Counted from the first letter of the stretch, positions 13,290-28,045 are shown. The stretch: DNA of 64,000 nt from Calliopum simillimum (GCA_951812925.1 OX638372.1:40608245-40672244), one strand, 5' to 3'. Notes: generated by a model not told the origin, from the letters alone. A program made the numbers and translations.

Positions 13290-16200
13290 TGTATACTCAA
13301 GTCCGTCTAGTGCCCGCTGTAAAAAGAGTCAATAAATGTTAAAAAAGCCGGCACATCAAACATTTTATTATAAACAAACTAAGCCATCGTTATTTTTTTT
13401 TTTTTGACATGCCTATCGTCATTTAAGCCAAACACTTAAGCATTTGAAAATAGAGTTAACAGAACTTTAAGCCAAGTCCCATTAATAACGATTAAATTAC
13501 AATCTTGGTACCTACAATATGAAAACAGCAACAACCAAAAGTAGAAAAGATGTTTTCTTTTCATTGCTCAATCACAACAATTTAAATTATAAAGCAAAAA
13601 AACGTCCAACAACTGTTTATTTTTGAGAAAATGAAACCAACTCTGCCATTTGTTGATGTTGGATATCACATTCCAGTCCAAAGTAAGACGTCCGTTGGTC
13701 TTTTCTGTAACAGTAGACTATCTATCAACTACTCGTAGTATCTAGCAATAGTCAACCAAGTCATTGTGACTATCGTCGGACTTGTTTGTTACTCACTCCA
13801 AAGGGGGAAAAGCAAATACCATTTTCTGAAAACATACTTCCATAATCAGCAATGAGTCAGACATTAAAAAGCGACAACAATAAAATTTGCTTTTTTTTAT
13901 TTTTATTTTATTTCTTGAGTTGTCGGTATGGTATGTGTAACCGAAAATTCTCCTAAGCTCAGGCTGACGTTTACCATTCATTTGCCGCTTTCCCCTCTTG
14001 AAAAAAACTAAAAAATATTTTATTCGGTTTGTTTGAAAACAGGTTTTATTTCTTTTGAGAGCGACTTGGCAATGAGAGGTTTTAAGTGAGATTCGAGATT
14101 TTCAAGAGAAGTTTTTGGAGCGCATGACTGTTTAGTGTTGCATTTTCGGTAAACATTAAAAAGGGGGCAACAATAGGTTTTACTAATGGTAATTTTTTGA
14201 TTTTGGCGGCCTTTTTAGTATAAAAAAAGCTTCCATTAACATACTCTTAAACATTTTTTTTGCGGTCCTTGTTAAAAAAATTCAAAATATCAACTTCAAA
14301 GATCCAGAACTTTTGCGAAATACTTTTAAACTCTATAGGTAAACCAAAAAGTACACTAATAGAAAGCTCAATTGCATGAAACTTTCCTATAAAAATGTTT
14401 TCTTTCAAACGTTACAACCCTATAACTCCTATAACCCTTTAGCTCCTTATATTTGTCAAATCTCATCTATAAACGTTAAATGTGATTTATCTCCATGCAA
14501 TCTTATCCTTATGCGTCAAACAGTTTCGGAGATATGTTGAATTTTTTTTTGGGGCGTGGCACCGATTATTTATCCAGCCTATATCTTTCCCTGATTCATA
14601 CTAACTTTGTGTGAAATTTCATCAAAATCGCCCAACTTTGTTTGCGAGTCTATAAAAAAAACAAACAAACTTTAATTTTTATATATAAGATTGATTTTGA
14701 GGGTAAGGTGTAATGAACTTGAGAGATTTTGAAACATTTTACATCAGGATATTCTAGGTTCAATATACTTATCACATTTTTGACAATTAACCCCCCGATA
14801 TGTATTTCAACACCATATATACAAAAACTAAAAACAAATTTTGAATCTTTTGTATTGGGTTGAAATACCTTTACTTCAAGTAATGACTTAATTGGAAAAA
14901 TTAAAATGTAAGCTTTAATCAGGAGAGTAATGGATTAGCAAAAAATAATTAGCACTGTTCGCTGTAAGTGTGATACAACTTCAAATATGCCTCAAAAAAG
15001 CTATTTTAGCATCTTAAAGCAAGGATATCTGGAGGACTTCAGTCAATTCGGCGAATCTAATATTTTTTTTCCAATTCAGTAGATCGTGATTACTCGAAAT
15101 GGACTACGAAACTTTACATCGCAAAATCATTGTAGTCCTTTGTTATTGTAGACTTTTTTTTCTTAGACATTAGCTCTTGTGTATTTATATTTCGATTTAA
15201 ATTACCTAGAAAAAGTGTAACTCTATTTTGCAGAATCGACAACGTTATTAATTGGTCAGCACTTATATATAGTATGTAGCTGAAAAATTTTGAAAAATCA
15301 TGTTTTAATGTTGTGCCTTTAAGAATATGGGAATGAATGTCAACCTAAGTATATTTTAGTGAAAAACACTGTCCCGTAAAAAGTTGGCAACTTGAGTTTC
15401 AAACTTATACGTTGGATATATCGATGTATGTATGTATGATATGAAGAATTTTATAAATTTTTCCGGAGACGGAACTTAAACTTGAATTCAGAGTGTTTTG
15501 ATTGATGAAGAAAAATACATTCATATTACGAAAAAAATCATATTTTGTCATCTTTTCACGTGTACCGTGTCTAAATTTACACTATTTTTGCATTGGGTTA
15601 TGAACAAATTTTGATTAATTTTTAAAAAAAATTCTATAAGTAAAATTTTTATGCAATTGTAATGTCGAACTGGGTTTCAGTCCTAGTGAATTGTAATTTG
15701 TGTTTGATATAAATATCATTAGAGTACAAAAAAAGTACCACATGTAACTTTGTTATCACTCACGCATTTTTCCTTTACATACCATAATTAATCAAGTAGG
15801 ATATAAATACGTTATCATTGACTAGAAACAAAAACCAATCATATCGCTACTTTTCAATTTAAAAGCGATAAGAAGTCGAAGGCAATCGAAGTTATTTAAG
15901 ACATTACAAACCACATGTGAATTTTTTTATGAAAGCAAAAATAAAAATCTTATCAAATTTTATACAAAAAGCAACACTGACTCATATTAATTTGCGCAAA
16001 CGTGTATTAAAGAACTGAGAGCCATTGCTTTTGCTCTTTCACACATACAACGCTATACTCTTTGCGCATTTAGCATTTCACTGGATTATCGAGTTATCGG
16101 GGGGAAATTTTTGACTTGTCGTATGCGAAATTGTTGGTAACGAAATTTGAGAGATACGAACCGTACGGTACACACCAAGTATACACACATTTATTTATAT

Positions 16201-16290
16201 GAATAACTACGATTTTATGAGACGACAACGACACATACTCAGGAAATTCTCTAGAAATCTGGCAACATGGCTAACAATTGTGCATCCACA
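13290..16290. other. Intergenic DNA upstream of actin
   Basis: No exon supported. Around 14540-14690 the words GGGGCGTGGCACCG and TTTAATTTTTATATATAAGAT look like one edge of a common insect repeat (related words appear at 51.74 kb). The part nearest the actin promoter (15.8-16.3 kb) is less repetitive and could carry regulatory DNA. Confidence 0.4.
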
Positions 16291-16291
16291 T

Positions 16292-16301
16292 CCATATAAG
16301 G
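16292..16301 (+). promoter_or_regulatory. CArG box of the upstream Act5C promoter
   Basis: CCATATAAGG is an exact CC(A/T)6GG serum-response-factor site, 50 bp upstream of the TATA box. CArG boxes are typical of actin promoters. The identical word occurs at the second candidate promoter (18151). Confidence 0.7.
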
Positions 16302-16350
16302 AAATTTCAAAAAATCGCTAGAGAACCGTTTTTTGATAAGGGGTTGGCTT

Positions 16351-16490
16351 TATAAACGCCTGCAACGACCAGTTTTACTATCATTACAATTCGCGTTCTT
16401 GTGCTGTGTGGTTTAAAACGAAACGACAGCAGTCAAAGACTTAATTTATATTTATTTAATTAATTTTAGTAGAAACACAAATTACCAAAT
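16351..16490 (+). promoter_or_regulatory. Act5C: Act5C distal promoter core and leader exon 1
   Basis: TATAAA at 16351-16356 lies 32 bp upstream of an initiator-like TCATTAC with the A at 16383, a textbook spacing. The transcript would run through a non-coding leader to a strong donor (AAAT followed by GTAAGTATTG) at 16491, then splice to the acceptor at 20111-20112 just before the coding exon. This reproduces the Drosophila Act5C arrangement of alternative non-coding first exons joined to one coding exon. The start site is inferred from spacing only. Confidence 0.7.
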
Positions 16491-17168
16491 GTAAGTATTG
16501 TTCAAAAGAAAATTTCAAAAAATAACTGTGCAATCTATCGGAAAGAAAAAACAAAACAAAAGTGCATTAAATAAAATGAAAAAAAGAGGATTCCTAAAGT
16601 TTTCACTACAATTTTGGATTATTAAAAACGGCCTCCTATTAAAAATGGACTAATTTACTCAAAACAAATGGATTATATGTGTGTCAAATCTGTTGGAAAA
16701 AGTGTTTTTGTATAACAAAAGGTTTTCAGAAAATGTGTACAAAATAAAAGCAAAAGTTTCAAAAAACTTGACATGTGTAAAAAGAAAGCATAGTTAATTT
16801 ACCTTGCCTAGAAAAACCAAAATTATATAATACACCTGAGTGATTAAAGTTCTTTTGCTATCGCATTATCGCCGCACTGATAAAGAAGTGTGTCAAAAAT
16901 ACCTAAATCACATGTGAATTGAAGTTAGTTCTCACTTTTATAATTGGAAATTTTCGCAACAAATAACTTTTGCTATCAAGTGGGCTTGAAATTTACCATT
17001 CGAACTTTATTGATTCCTAATGCGAAAGCTTATAGTACCATTAGCAAAAAGGGTGTGTCCTCAATACAAAGCTATTTGAGCTCAAAACTTGATTTTACAT
17101 TTTCAATACCATTGTTGTGGTTGGTAGATAATGGAGAAAAAGCTCTATTGTTCGATTTTAACATATTA

Positions 17169-17268
17169 GAATATTCTTTAAAACTTGTAAATGCCTCGAA
17201 AACCTCGTAAAACTGTATTGATTTTGACAACTATTACGAGGCACTTACACGTTTTAAGGAATACCCTC
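17169..17268. repeat. Small MITE, copy 1
   Basis: About 100 bp ending GGAATACCCTC, with GAATATTCTTT at the left end, and internal GCCTCGAAAACCTCGTAAAA and TTGATTTTGACAA. The same family is at 17538-17637 and 55898-56033. This copy is in the Act5C leader intron. Confidence 0.75.
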
Positions 17269-17537
17269 AATAAATTATTTACATTGCATGATGTCTTGCC
17301 GTTTTAATAGTTGTCAGTCTTAGAAAAGTAAATTAATGTCTATTTCTAACTTAGACGACAGATTAAGACATAATTTTACCCCCTTTTCGCTAATTGCGTG
17401 ATTCTGTCAAATATGGCTACAAAAAGCAAAGTTTAAAGTCTTAAATTATGTATATAAAATTTTAAATAATTGATAAGTCGTAAAATTTATTTTTTTTTTT
17501 TTTTTAAGACAATTTGTCAGCTTAAAAGTTGTTAATA

Positions 17538-17637
17538 AGGGTATTCCTTAAAACGGGTAAAAGCCCCGTATTGATTTTGACAATTGTTATGAGCTTACGA
17601 GGTTTTCGAGGCATTCACACATTTTATTGAATACCCT
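17538..17637. repeat. Small MITE, copy 2
   Basis: Begins AGGGTATTCC and ends GAATACCCT, with internal TACGAGGTTTTCGAGGC. Together with copy 1 it sits between the distal actin promoter and the coding exon. Confidence 0.75.
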
Positions 17638-18150
17638 AAATGATTTTGCATGAATACCCTAGATATTTATGGGAAAATAGAATAGAAACACGTCATGCGA
17701 AAAAGTTGACCAGATCGGCAACTTACAACAAAAAGGGGAAAAAACAACATGTCAACCTCGCACCCAAAACCAGTCAGTCAGTAACTGCCAGTGTTAAGCC
17801 CACTGCTGAAATTTGAACTTGACTCATATTCAACTACACTTCCGCAGTGTATGAATACACCGCAATATATGTATATATTTCTTTTAATCAAGTTTAACGT
17901 TTTTTCTTGCCTTTTGTAATTCTATTTTTATGCTTTTTTTTATAATACCAACATTCGATTAAATAAAATGCCGGCTTTTATGGTATTGGGTTGGGCGCTC
18001 TTGATTACTCACAGACACACACGCATATCGCCGCATAAAAAGAAGAAAAAAACAACATTCACAGGCCTTTTACTAAAAAGGGGGCAACACTCAAACGAGT
18101 TAACAACAACAACGACGATGATGATAATTTTCACTGTTCGCAAAACATGC

Positions 18151-18726
18151 CCATATAAGGCAATATGGGGAATCATTTGACAATCGCGTTTATATGAGTG
18201 AGCGAGCGAATGTTGAAAACTCAGCTTATCCAAAGCACAATGTTTGGCTCTTTCTAGCAAATGCAATACATTTGAGTGGATTCCACTCGCACACGCTCTC
18301 TCACTCTCCGGTTCCAATCAAACCACTCATTGCAACAACAATAAAAAACTTATCTCGCCTACTTGCGCCGGCTTTTATCAACACACTTTCTCAATTGTAT
18401 TTGTAATTCACTCGTTTGTTAAAACTTCAAGCAACAAAAAAAAAAGAAAAATTTTTAACTGCCATTTCTTCGAAAACGGCGTCTCATTCGTTCTGCGTCT
18501 GTCAAAGTGCTCGGTTGTCTCTTTGTTTTAGTAGTGAATTTCGTCGTGTATTTTCTCCTTTGTCGTTTGAAATAAAAGCAGTTAATTTGTTGCTATTTTC
18601 AAGATAAATTTGCATTGCCAAGTCAGCAAATTTTATATAAAAAAAGAAAATATTTTCTTTAATTTTAAATAACGAAAAGGCGTTTGTGATTTTCATTAAA
18701 TTTTTCTGTTTTTAATCGAATTTAAG
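18151..18726 (+). promoter_or_regulatory. Act5C: Candidate second (proximal) Act5C promoter and leader exon
   Basis: A second CCATATAAGG lies at 18151-18160, followed by TATATG near 18191 and CT-rich GAGA-type sequence (GCTCTCTCACTCTCC, about 18295). A leader exon could end at 18726, where TTTAAG meets a GTGAGC donor, and splice to the acceptor at 20111-20112. The Drosophila gene also has two promoters with separate leaders. I cannot fix the start site; a TATA-less start near 18490-18530 is also possible. Confidence 0.5.
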
Positions 18727-19281
18727 GTGAGCTTAAAGATTTTTTGTAATTTTAGTTTGTGTGAAGCTTAGTTTTTGTACATAGTGGATATTTAATTTTT
18801 TTATTTAAATTCACCTTGGGGATAAATAAAGAAATTTTTCTTTTTTTTTCTATTTTGCCAACTTTAACAAAATCCAAGGGCGTCGCCCTCTCATTTCTCC
18901 TTCGTCTTGTGCTCAAAATCTGTCGGCTGCTGCAGCCGCCGCCTAGGCTTAGCTGCGCACAGTGTTGGTTTCTTAAGTTTTCAAAGAATAATGTTGCAAT
19001 ATATTTTTGCATTTTTTCTTTTTCTAAAATAAATATTTACTAACAATTGGTATCATTTGTTAGGTATATCAATAGTCTTTAGGTTACAAACAATTTATAA
19101 AATGGGTCGTAATTTTTGAAAGTAGAATAAAGAGGCAAAAGTAATGTCATAACATGAATTGGTTGACATTTTGTCAGAAATGAAAAAAATTGGACTCGGT
19201 TTTCACGGAAAGTTAACCTAATGGTATAGAATTGATGGTATTGAGTTAAAAAAATTAAAATCTCAAATAATCGATTTTTAT

Positions 19282-19652
19282 GCCTGTTCCGTAATCTGTG
19301 TGATTTCAATTGCTTTTCATTTCGGGCACTTTTTGATGAAATTGGTGAGTCACACAATAAAAAGTATTGGAATTTGTTCTGTGCCGAATTACAAGTTCTA
19401 CAAATAATATTGATTTGTATTAACGTAAAAGTAACCGTTTAGAAAATATACGATAAAATCGAATTTTTCGACTTTTTGCAGTTTTTTAAGAATATTTCTT
19501 AAACGGTTACTTTTTCGTTAATGCAAATCAATATTATTTGTAGAACCTGTAATTCTCCACATAAGACATTCAAATACATTTTATCGTTCGACTGACGGTT
19601 TTCATTAAAAAGTAGCCTAAATGAAAAGTATCACACGTATTTCAGAACAGGC
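19282..19652. repeat. Palindromic element in the Act5C leader intron
   Basis: Ends GCCTGTTC and GAACAGGC; inner arms (about 19385-19450 and 19493-19556) pair over CAAATAATATTGATTTG and AAACGGTTAC. The outer pairing (GTGTGATTTCAATTGC with its complement near 19630) is weaker. Non-coding, about 370 bp, probably a MITE. Confidence 0.75.
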
Positions 19653-20039
19653 CTGATATGTTTGTTGCCAATTTTCCAACAGTATAGTTATGCCCCCACA
19701 AATCATAAGCACATACATTTTTTTGAAAACTATGCAAAAAAACTTCCTACACTACAAATTTTTGAAATTTTTTACATACTTGGTTTTAAAAATCAAAAGT
19801 TTGATAGCTCGTTTTTTTGAAAATATTTTTTTTTTCTTGTAATTTTGACGCGTTTTTAAATTTTTTGTTACAAAATTGTAATTTATATATATTTTTAACG
19901 TCAATTTTTCAAAATTTTAAAAAATCCCCAACGAATTCTTTTGAATATTGGCAACTCGAAGGCTCAATATTTCTTCCCAATAAAATATAGAAATTGTAAG
20001 GCAAATGACAATTCATTTATTTGTTGCACTTTCTTGTAG

Positions 20040-21257
<1,218 letters not shown>

Positions 21258-22300
21258 AGCGTCTGAGCTGTCTAAAAAGGAAGCTTTGGCGTTATGTCAT
21301 AGTCGTAGTAGTTGTGTCGTCGTCGTCTTCGTCATTGTCATTGTTGTCATCGTACGTGATGATAATGCTGATATGGTGATGGTGATGATGGTGACACAGA
21401 GGAGAGATGAAAAACTAGCATGTAAGATGTATTCCAACAACAACACGGAGTTAAAGGCAACAACAACAGCGGTTGCCTTTATTTTATAAAAAGAAACAAA
21501 AATTCATAATTAAATGATACCCACAAATACACACACAAAAACACACAAGAACAACAACAAAAAAACATTTATTATAATGAATGATGAAAAAAGCAAGAAA
21601 AGACATTCAAATATTGCAAATTAATTTTTTTTATTTTTTTTTTTTGAAAACAACTCGCAAATGTATTATTATTTCTTAATTATTATTATTATTATATAAT
21701 TATATAAAAAAGATGAAAAAACTGAAAATAAGAAAATTTTTGTTTTTCCAAAAGAAAGCAAAATATCAAACAAAACTAAAAAATTTAAATTTTTCTTATT
21801 TTGTAATAATGTCAGTAACATTCGACTTCCATAAGAACGTTAAAGAGAAAAAGTTGATGTAATCAACAACCTAACTGCAGACGGCATCACTTACTTTTGC
21901 CCTTGACGAGGGTACAAGCCAAGTTATTGTTTGTTGTCTGCAATACGGCCAAGACCACATTCCCAATCAAAAGTTTCAAGACATTCCAACCTGAGGTCAA
22001 TGGTTTAAAAATCAAAACTTAACTTGTTCTCTTTAAAGCTTAATACATTTCAAGTTGAAATTTTCTTTGTTTTTTCGTTCTAATCCCACCCTTTTCATGT
22101 CGTCAACTGCCAATCATTATCACTTTGTTGCATTATCATCCTCCCAATCTTTGCTTTTTGTGTGGATATCCTTTTTATCAACCTACCCCCCATATGTTTA
22201 ATTTATGTGTTTTTTATTTTTTTCTATTGTTTTAAGGATTTTTGTATCGCCGTCTGTTGCGATTAAAAATGTTAATTAAAATTAAATAAAAATAAAGACT
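21258..22300 (+). promoter_or_regulatory. Act5C: Act5C 3' UTR with poly(A) signals
   Basis: After the stop there is a GTC/GAT microsatellite stretch (about 21300-21390), then A-rich DNA. Overlapping AATAAA hexamers at 22285-22296 are the clearest poly(A) signals, giving a 3' UTR of about 1 kb. Earlier sites are possible, since Drosophila Act5C uses several. The frames 21118-21489 and 21146-21379 are readings of this UTR and not genes. Confidence 0.55.
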
Positions 22301-25300
22301 TAACTATTTTCATAAGACGCTCTCTCTTAAAAAAAAAAAAATAAAAATTAAAAACTAAATTCACAATTACACAAACACACATCTAAAACATACCCATTAG
22401 CGAGCAGAGTGTGTAATGAGATTTAAATTAAACAACAAAAAACGCAATTGTAATAAATTTGTCAAAAAATCAATTAAAAAAAAAAAAGTTGCATTTTTAC
22501 TTTCAATTTTAATGAAGGTTATGTAAGGTTCATCACCAGTGCATGCACATGACGACCAACGAACACATTTCAAATACTAAAAAGACACCAATAATGTTCT
22601 CATCCAAGTTCATTGACTAGACGCTTTCATTCCACTTTTCTGTTTCTGTGTTATTCATTTATTTAAATTGGTACTTGTTTTATGGCAAAAGGTGATCCAC
22701 TTGATTTGAACTCATTCCCAAATTGCTTAACTGTTAGTTCTTTTCTTTATTCTATGTTAATAACAGTGTATTAACATATTCGTAAATCAACTAACCCATT
22801 TAAAGTTTATTATTAAGTCTTGTATTTAGTCTTTTATTTAATGGTCCATGACCTGAATATGTTTAAAAGTGAGCTATTTTTCTTTTTAAATGCTTTATAA
22901 CAGTTTTGTTTAAAATGGTAAATTTTACATAATTTCAAATAGATTTTGTTCTTAACCCATTAGATTTATTTTGTTCTTAACCCATAAGACTTCTTTTGTA
23001 TTAGAGTGTGTAGTTTGTCGGATTTGACGTCCCACATTTTGAATATTAATTTTGGTTGAGTTAAAATTTTCTATCCTCAAATATAAATCACGCTGATGTT
23101 TGCAGAAAAATACGCGTGCTACTTGAATATTGCATCCTTTATATCAGCGCTGTGAAAAGTATGAAACTGCATTTGGTCCTCTGGAGTGTTTTGTGTTTTT
23201 GCCTATGTTTAAGAAAAAAAGGCATGTTTAAAGTCCTCAAAAATGAAATACTTTCCATTGAATCCATCGTAGATTCGATTTTAGTAAGAACTACGAAAGT
23301 GCTTTGTTCTCAAGAATGTTTACTATGCAAGGCAGTCTGAGGAAAAATTCTCAAGAATGTTTATTCATGATAAGAACCATTCTATTCAAATCATTACGAA
23401 AGTGAGTTCAAAATTCGTCGATTTTGAAGAAGGTACTTCTTAAAAAAAATTTCGATGTTTTCCGATTGCCAAAAATTTGAAAAATTTTAAGTGTCGAATG
23501 GATTGTGATGCTTTCTCAATGAATTTTGAATTCACGTTTGTAACGATTCGAATTCAATTTACCACTTTCGTAGTTCTTACGAAAATCGAATCTTCAATGG
23601 ATTCAGTGATAGGCCTGATTACAAACGGAAGGATAAAAGTGTAATTCTGGATTTGTCTTTTATCTGAGAACTGAGATGATGTCGTCAATAGCAAGGAAAA
23701 ATTATTACGTAGTCTGACCACAGATAACATCAAAAGTTTTAGTTTTTTTAGGGGATATAAGTATTTGGAGTTATATTGGAAGAAATCACTCCCATTCAAT
23801 AGTTTTTTCTACAACTTTTCTTCAGACGAACCTTTGGTATTCGATGTAAGTAATGAGTCTTTATAACAAATATACCTAAAATTTTCGTATAGTTCAGATA
23901 TCGGGGATATAGCACGAAAACTGAAAAAATTTAAAATTCTCAATTTTTCAAACTTTTTCTATATCTCTTAAACCAAGCCGTACAGCTAATGCCGATTTTG
24001 AAAAGACATTCTAAGCAACAAACATACGGGCATTTCCATGGTGTCGAACGTGACTGTCGCACAGTGCGGCACAGTCCAGGCGTATACTTTACAGAAAAAA
24101 AAAAAATTACGAATGCTAGAACCTAAGGCCATATCTATTATAATAAAATTTACATTTTTCAAAAAAGAGAAACAATTTTGGCACCTTACTACCCATTACT
24201 GCGAAAAGACTGTAACATTTTTAGACATATAGCTTGAAACTATATAGGGACACAAAGTTTAGTTAAATGCATCATGTTCAATCAAAAACTAATTTTTTGA
24301 ATTTATTTTGGTGACGATTTTTATATCACAACCACTTTTAAGCATTTTATGTTAAATAATATTTCCCAATCGTTCTGGCGAAATTAAAGAACGCAAAGGT
24401 GAAATCATGCAGCTGGCAAAACAGCATAAATTTACGAGCGTTGAATGCGTAAATGTGCAATTTAAATAAAACCCTAATTAAATCTTTACATTAAGTTCAG
24501 TACAAAAAAAAAAAACAAAATGAAAAAAAACTTCGGAAAAGTTCTACAATTTCGTGATAGATACTTTATTTGCAAAAGCATTACAGTTCAGTTAACTCTG
24601 TATTTCGAACGCGTAAAGTTATTGTTTTAAAAAAGAACTCGAAACGAAAAGTAAGCATTATTAAAAGGATACCGTGCATTTTTAAAAGGACTTTCGATAG
24701 ATAACTAATTAAACACTTGGATAACTCTGAAGTATACGTTGGGCCAATACTTACTTGTTTACAGTTTACATACAAATGAAATGCTATTAATTTAAAAGTG
24801 ATAAATACAAACATTTTTGCAAAGATGGAAAGATGTGATTAAAGCTTAGAATATCTACTTATACCTCATACAGAAAATTATATAAAACAATGGAAAAATC
24901 TAGAAAAGTAAAAAATTTGAGACAAAGAAAGCCACAATTTTTAGTAGATTTAAAGTGCTTTTCAGAAAAAAATAATGAATTTAACAAATTGCGAAAGACA
25001 AATCTATACGTAAAATTGGTCAGCAAATTGGAGTATTTCTATTCCACTCCTATAGCGTTCTAATTAGAATAAAATACTGTGTGGGCAATTTCTTTGATTG
25101 CAAATTCTCGAACCGTTTTGAAGTAAATGATCGACTGATTACCCACTATATTTTATAGTTCTTAAGACTTTAGTGGTTTAAGTTTCTAAACTAACTAAAC
25201 TTCTAACTAGTGTGTGTCACGCTTCTTTCAAGCATAAAATCATCTCTCAATTCGAAATTTGGCAAAATAAGGTTTGAATACTCAACAATCTTTAGAAATT

Positions 25301-25453
25301 TTTTCAAGATCAAGACCAAGTTTGAGACCAAGATCAAGACCAAAACTCAATATCAAAACCGAGAACAAAACTCAAACTCCAAGATCAAGACCAAGACTGC
25401 TATGGTCTTTTTCTTGGTCTTGGTATGCTCATCACTAATTGAATCGCTGATTA
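22301..25453. repeat. Non-coding stretch with a short inverted repeat
   Basis: No exon supported. At about 23250-23606 an inverted repeat is visible: CCATTGAATCCAT and GATTCGATTTTAGTAAGAAC in the left arm (23255-23300), with the complementary TAGTTCTTACGAAAATCGAA and CAATGGATTCA in the right arm (23565-23606). The remainder is AT-rich and unassigned. Confidence 0.55.
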
Positions 25454-27177
25454 CACAGTGCAACACAAAAAATGTCCCCGGGGTCTCATAAAGTTCTTCT
25501 GATAGGTTATGAAAAATAAAAAAAAACACGTATTTTACCAAATGTGTAGCATTAGTGATTTTTTTAATTTTATGGCTCCTCAAAGTTTAAAGTTCGAGTT
25601 TTTTATGAAATTTTGAAAAGAAAAGAAAAAATCATCTGAATATGAAATGTTGCTCATGTCCTTACCTTTAATTTAAGCTATAGCACTTGAGAATCCGCAT
25701 GGTAGTTTTTGTTTTATAAGCAAAACTGTAAAAAAATTTCTATTTCAAAATTAATGGCCTTATCATGTATGGCGAACGAATCAAGTGACTGATTTTCAAC
25801 TGCTTTCATCCTTCAAGTTAAGAGATGATTTGAAGTTTATGTTTAAAAACTTTATCCTTTGAACTATAATGAACGGTCAAGTCATAGTAAGTTCTTAATA
25901 GATAGTTCTAATCAGTTAATATTAATGAGTGAAAAATAGAAATTTTATTCGTTCGTCATACATGATAAGGCTATACTGCCGTCCTAAGCAAGAATGCCGT
26001 AACTCCAATTTTCCAAAAAATGTGTTTATGGCGTTTTTTGGGTTATCTCGGTTCTATCCGTCAACCCACAAGAACAGGTTGCAGTATACCTTTATTTTCC
26101 CTATAAAATCAACAACGACTTTTGTCGTAACTCACAGCCGTACACATTTTACTTAACAAGAATACCGTATCTTCACATGCTAAGCAAAAACACCGCTATC
26201 GATTATGACCTCTAGACAAGTCAGTCAACTAAAATTTTCTCTAAGATCTATTTTAGAGTATGGTTCCACAGAGGGCAACTGTAGCAGCTCAGACGAATTA
26301 ATCTGTGATTCAAGTTAGAAATCACAACTTAAGGAAATTCAACCCCACATTGTGGACAACGAATCAGATCAAAACGCTCTTACAAAAAAAGGAACTGTGC
26401 GTAAGCGGAAATATTACAAACACACTGCAGAACAACGGAAAAAAGCTTGCCAGGAAAAAAAGCCAGCAGAAAAATTGGTATTGGTCTTGGTCACTCAAAT
26501 ACAAGAGTGTTTCTTCGGATTTATTCTTTCTTCACAGTAAATTTAATCAAAAGTTGTCTTTACGGCATTTTTGATTTGTATCAGCTTCGTCAGAAGTAGT
26601 GCGATGCAAAACATATTACCATAACTCCATTTTTGACTGATATTTACGGAATTGGCTATTTCTACTATTGCCATCATGTAGACAGTGAAAAATCCTTTAG
26701 GAATGAGGAATAAAAAATAATTTTCCTTAAAGCTGAAAGCGTTGAGGAAACAAAACAGCAAAAAACACAAAAACTCATTTTACAGAAATAAAAATTTATT
26801 GGAGTTACGGCATTCTTTCTTAGGACGGCAGTATAAGTCTTTGTGATGATTTTCTTCTTTTTATTTTACGAAATAAATGAAAAACAAAAAATACACTAAA
26901 AATGGTTTTGCCTATAAAACAAAAACTACTTAGCGGATTCTCAAGTTTCATAGCTTAAATTAAAGGTAAGGACATGAGCAACATTAAGATGGTTTTTTCA
27001 TAAAATCTCAAAATTTCATATAAAATGCGAACTTTAAACTTTGAGGAGCCATAAAATGAAAAAAATCACTGATACACATATTCGGTAAAATACGTGTTTT
27101 TTTATTTTTCATAACCTATCAGAAAAACTTTATGAGATCCCGGGGACAAAAATGTTTTTTCATTTTGTTGCACTGTG
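25454..27177. repeat. 1.7-kb foldback element, CACAGTG ends, TTA duplication
   Basis: Terminal arms of about 300 bp (25454-25750 and about 26880-27177) are reverse complements and include CACAGTGCAACA, CCCCGGG and TAAAGTTTGAGGAGCC words. The element is flanked by TTA at 25451-25453 and 27178-27180. A second inverted repeat is nested: ACTGCCGTCCTAAGCAAGAA near 25977 with its complement near 26815-26832. No transposase is present. The 3-bp TTA and CACAG ends match the 10264-11158 element, so both were probably moved by the same kind of enzyme. Confidence 0.8.
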
Positions 27178-27609
27178 TTATTAAACACGTGTTTCATACA
27201 ATTTGTGACTTTTCTGTTAAAGAATCAGTACTAGATTTTGGTAAGTAGGTATATACTTTAACTTTTTTAATAACCAATACATATAAAGGTTTTTTGGAAA
27301 AACCATTCAATGTACAGAATTCTTATAAAGTTTTATTCCATCAAAATAACCATTCCCCCTATTCTTATCTTAAGTCGTTACAGTTTTTATCGTCGTCTCG
27401 TTTCTAAATTCGATTTCTGAAAACATATTGAAACGACAAAAAAGGCATTGATAGAACAAAACGAACACCGTTATCATCATAGATCTATTTCAACTAAAAC
27501 GACTGTCGAATTTGAATATTACTATGTATGATACGAATGAAAATGGAACGGTCGAAATACAACTATGGTGTTTGGTTCCTCGATATGGTTTTGTTCCTCG
27601 ATTAAGCCT

Positions 27610-28045
27610 CATTAACTAAAGCAAATCCGTTTTGAATTTGTATTTGAAGTTCCTTACCGGTTTCAAATGAATTTACCCAGGTTCGAATCCAACCACAGGT
27701 GGATTTTTATCCTTTTTTCTAATTTTGTTAAGTTTGTTATAAGCGCTTTAAAACTTTTTTTTGTAAATATACAGCATTAACATTATTAAAAGCGAAAGTG
27801 AATTCGTATTTAATTACGTTTCAGGTTCAAAATGGGTCCATCACCGCGGATTTACCCGGGTTCGAATCCTACGATAGGCGGATCGTTATATTTTTTTTTC
27901 CTTTTTTTTTTTCTTTTTATTTTTGTTTTCTAATCGCTTATAAGCGCTTCAAACTGTTTTTTTATTTTAATCACAGCATTAACATTATTAAAAGCAAATC
28001 CGTTTTGAGTTCGTTTTTGATGTACGTTACGGGTTCGAAACGGAT
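27610..28045 (+). repeat. About 180-bp tandem repeat with tRNA-like B-box words
   Basis: Three partial units share GCAAATCCGTTTTGA, ATAAGCGCTT and CAGCATTAACATTATTAAAA. Two units contain GGTTCGAATCC (about 27681 and 27859), an exact Pol III B-box, and the third has a degenerate GGTTCGAAAC. I could not fold a tRNA around these: the T-stem does not pair well and no matching A-box or acceptor stem is visible. It may derive from a tRNA-related SINE. Confidence 0.55.

Noticed and set aside
27610..28045. tRNA genes at the GGTTCGAATCC words
   Set aside because: No cloverleaf: the T-stem pairs poorly, and acceptor and D arms are missing. Reported as a repeat only.
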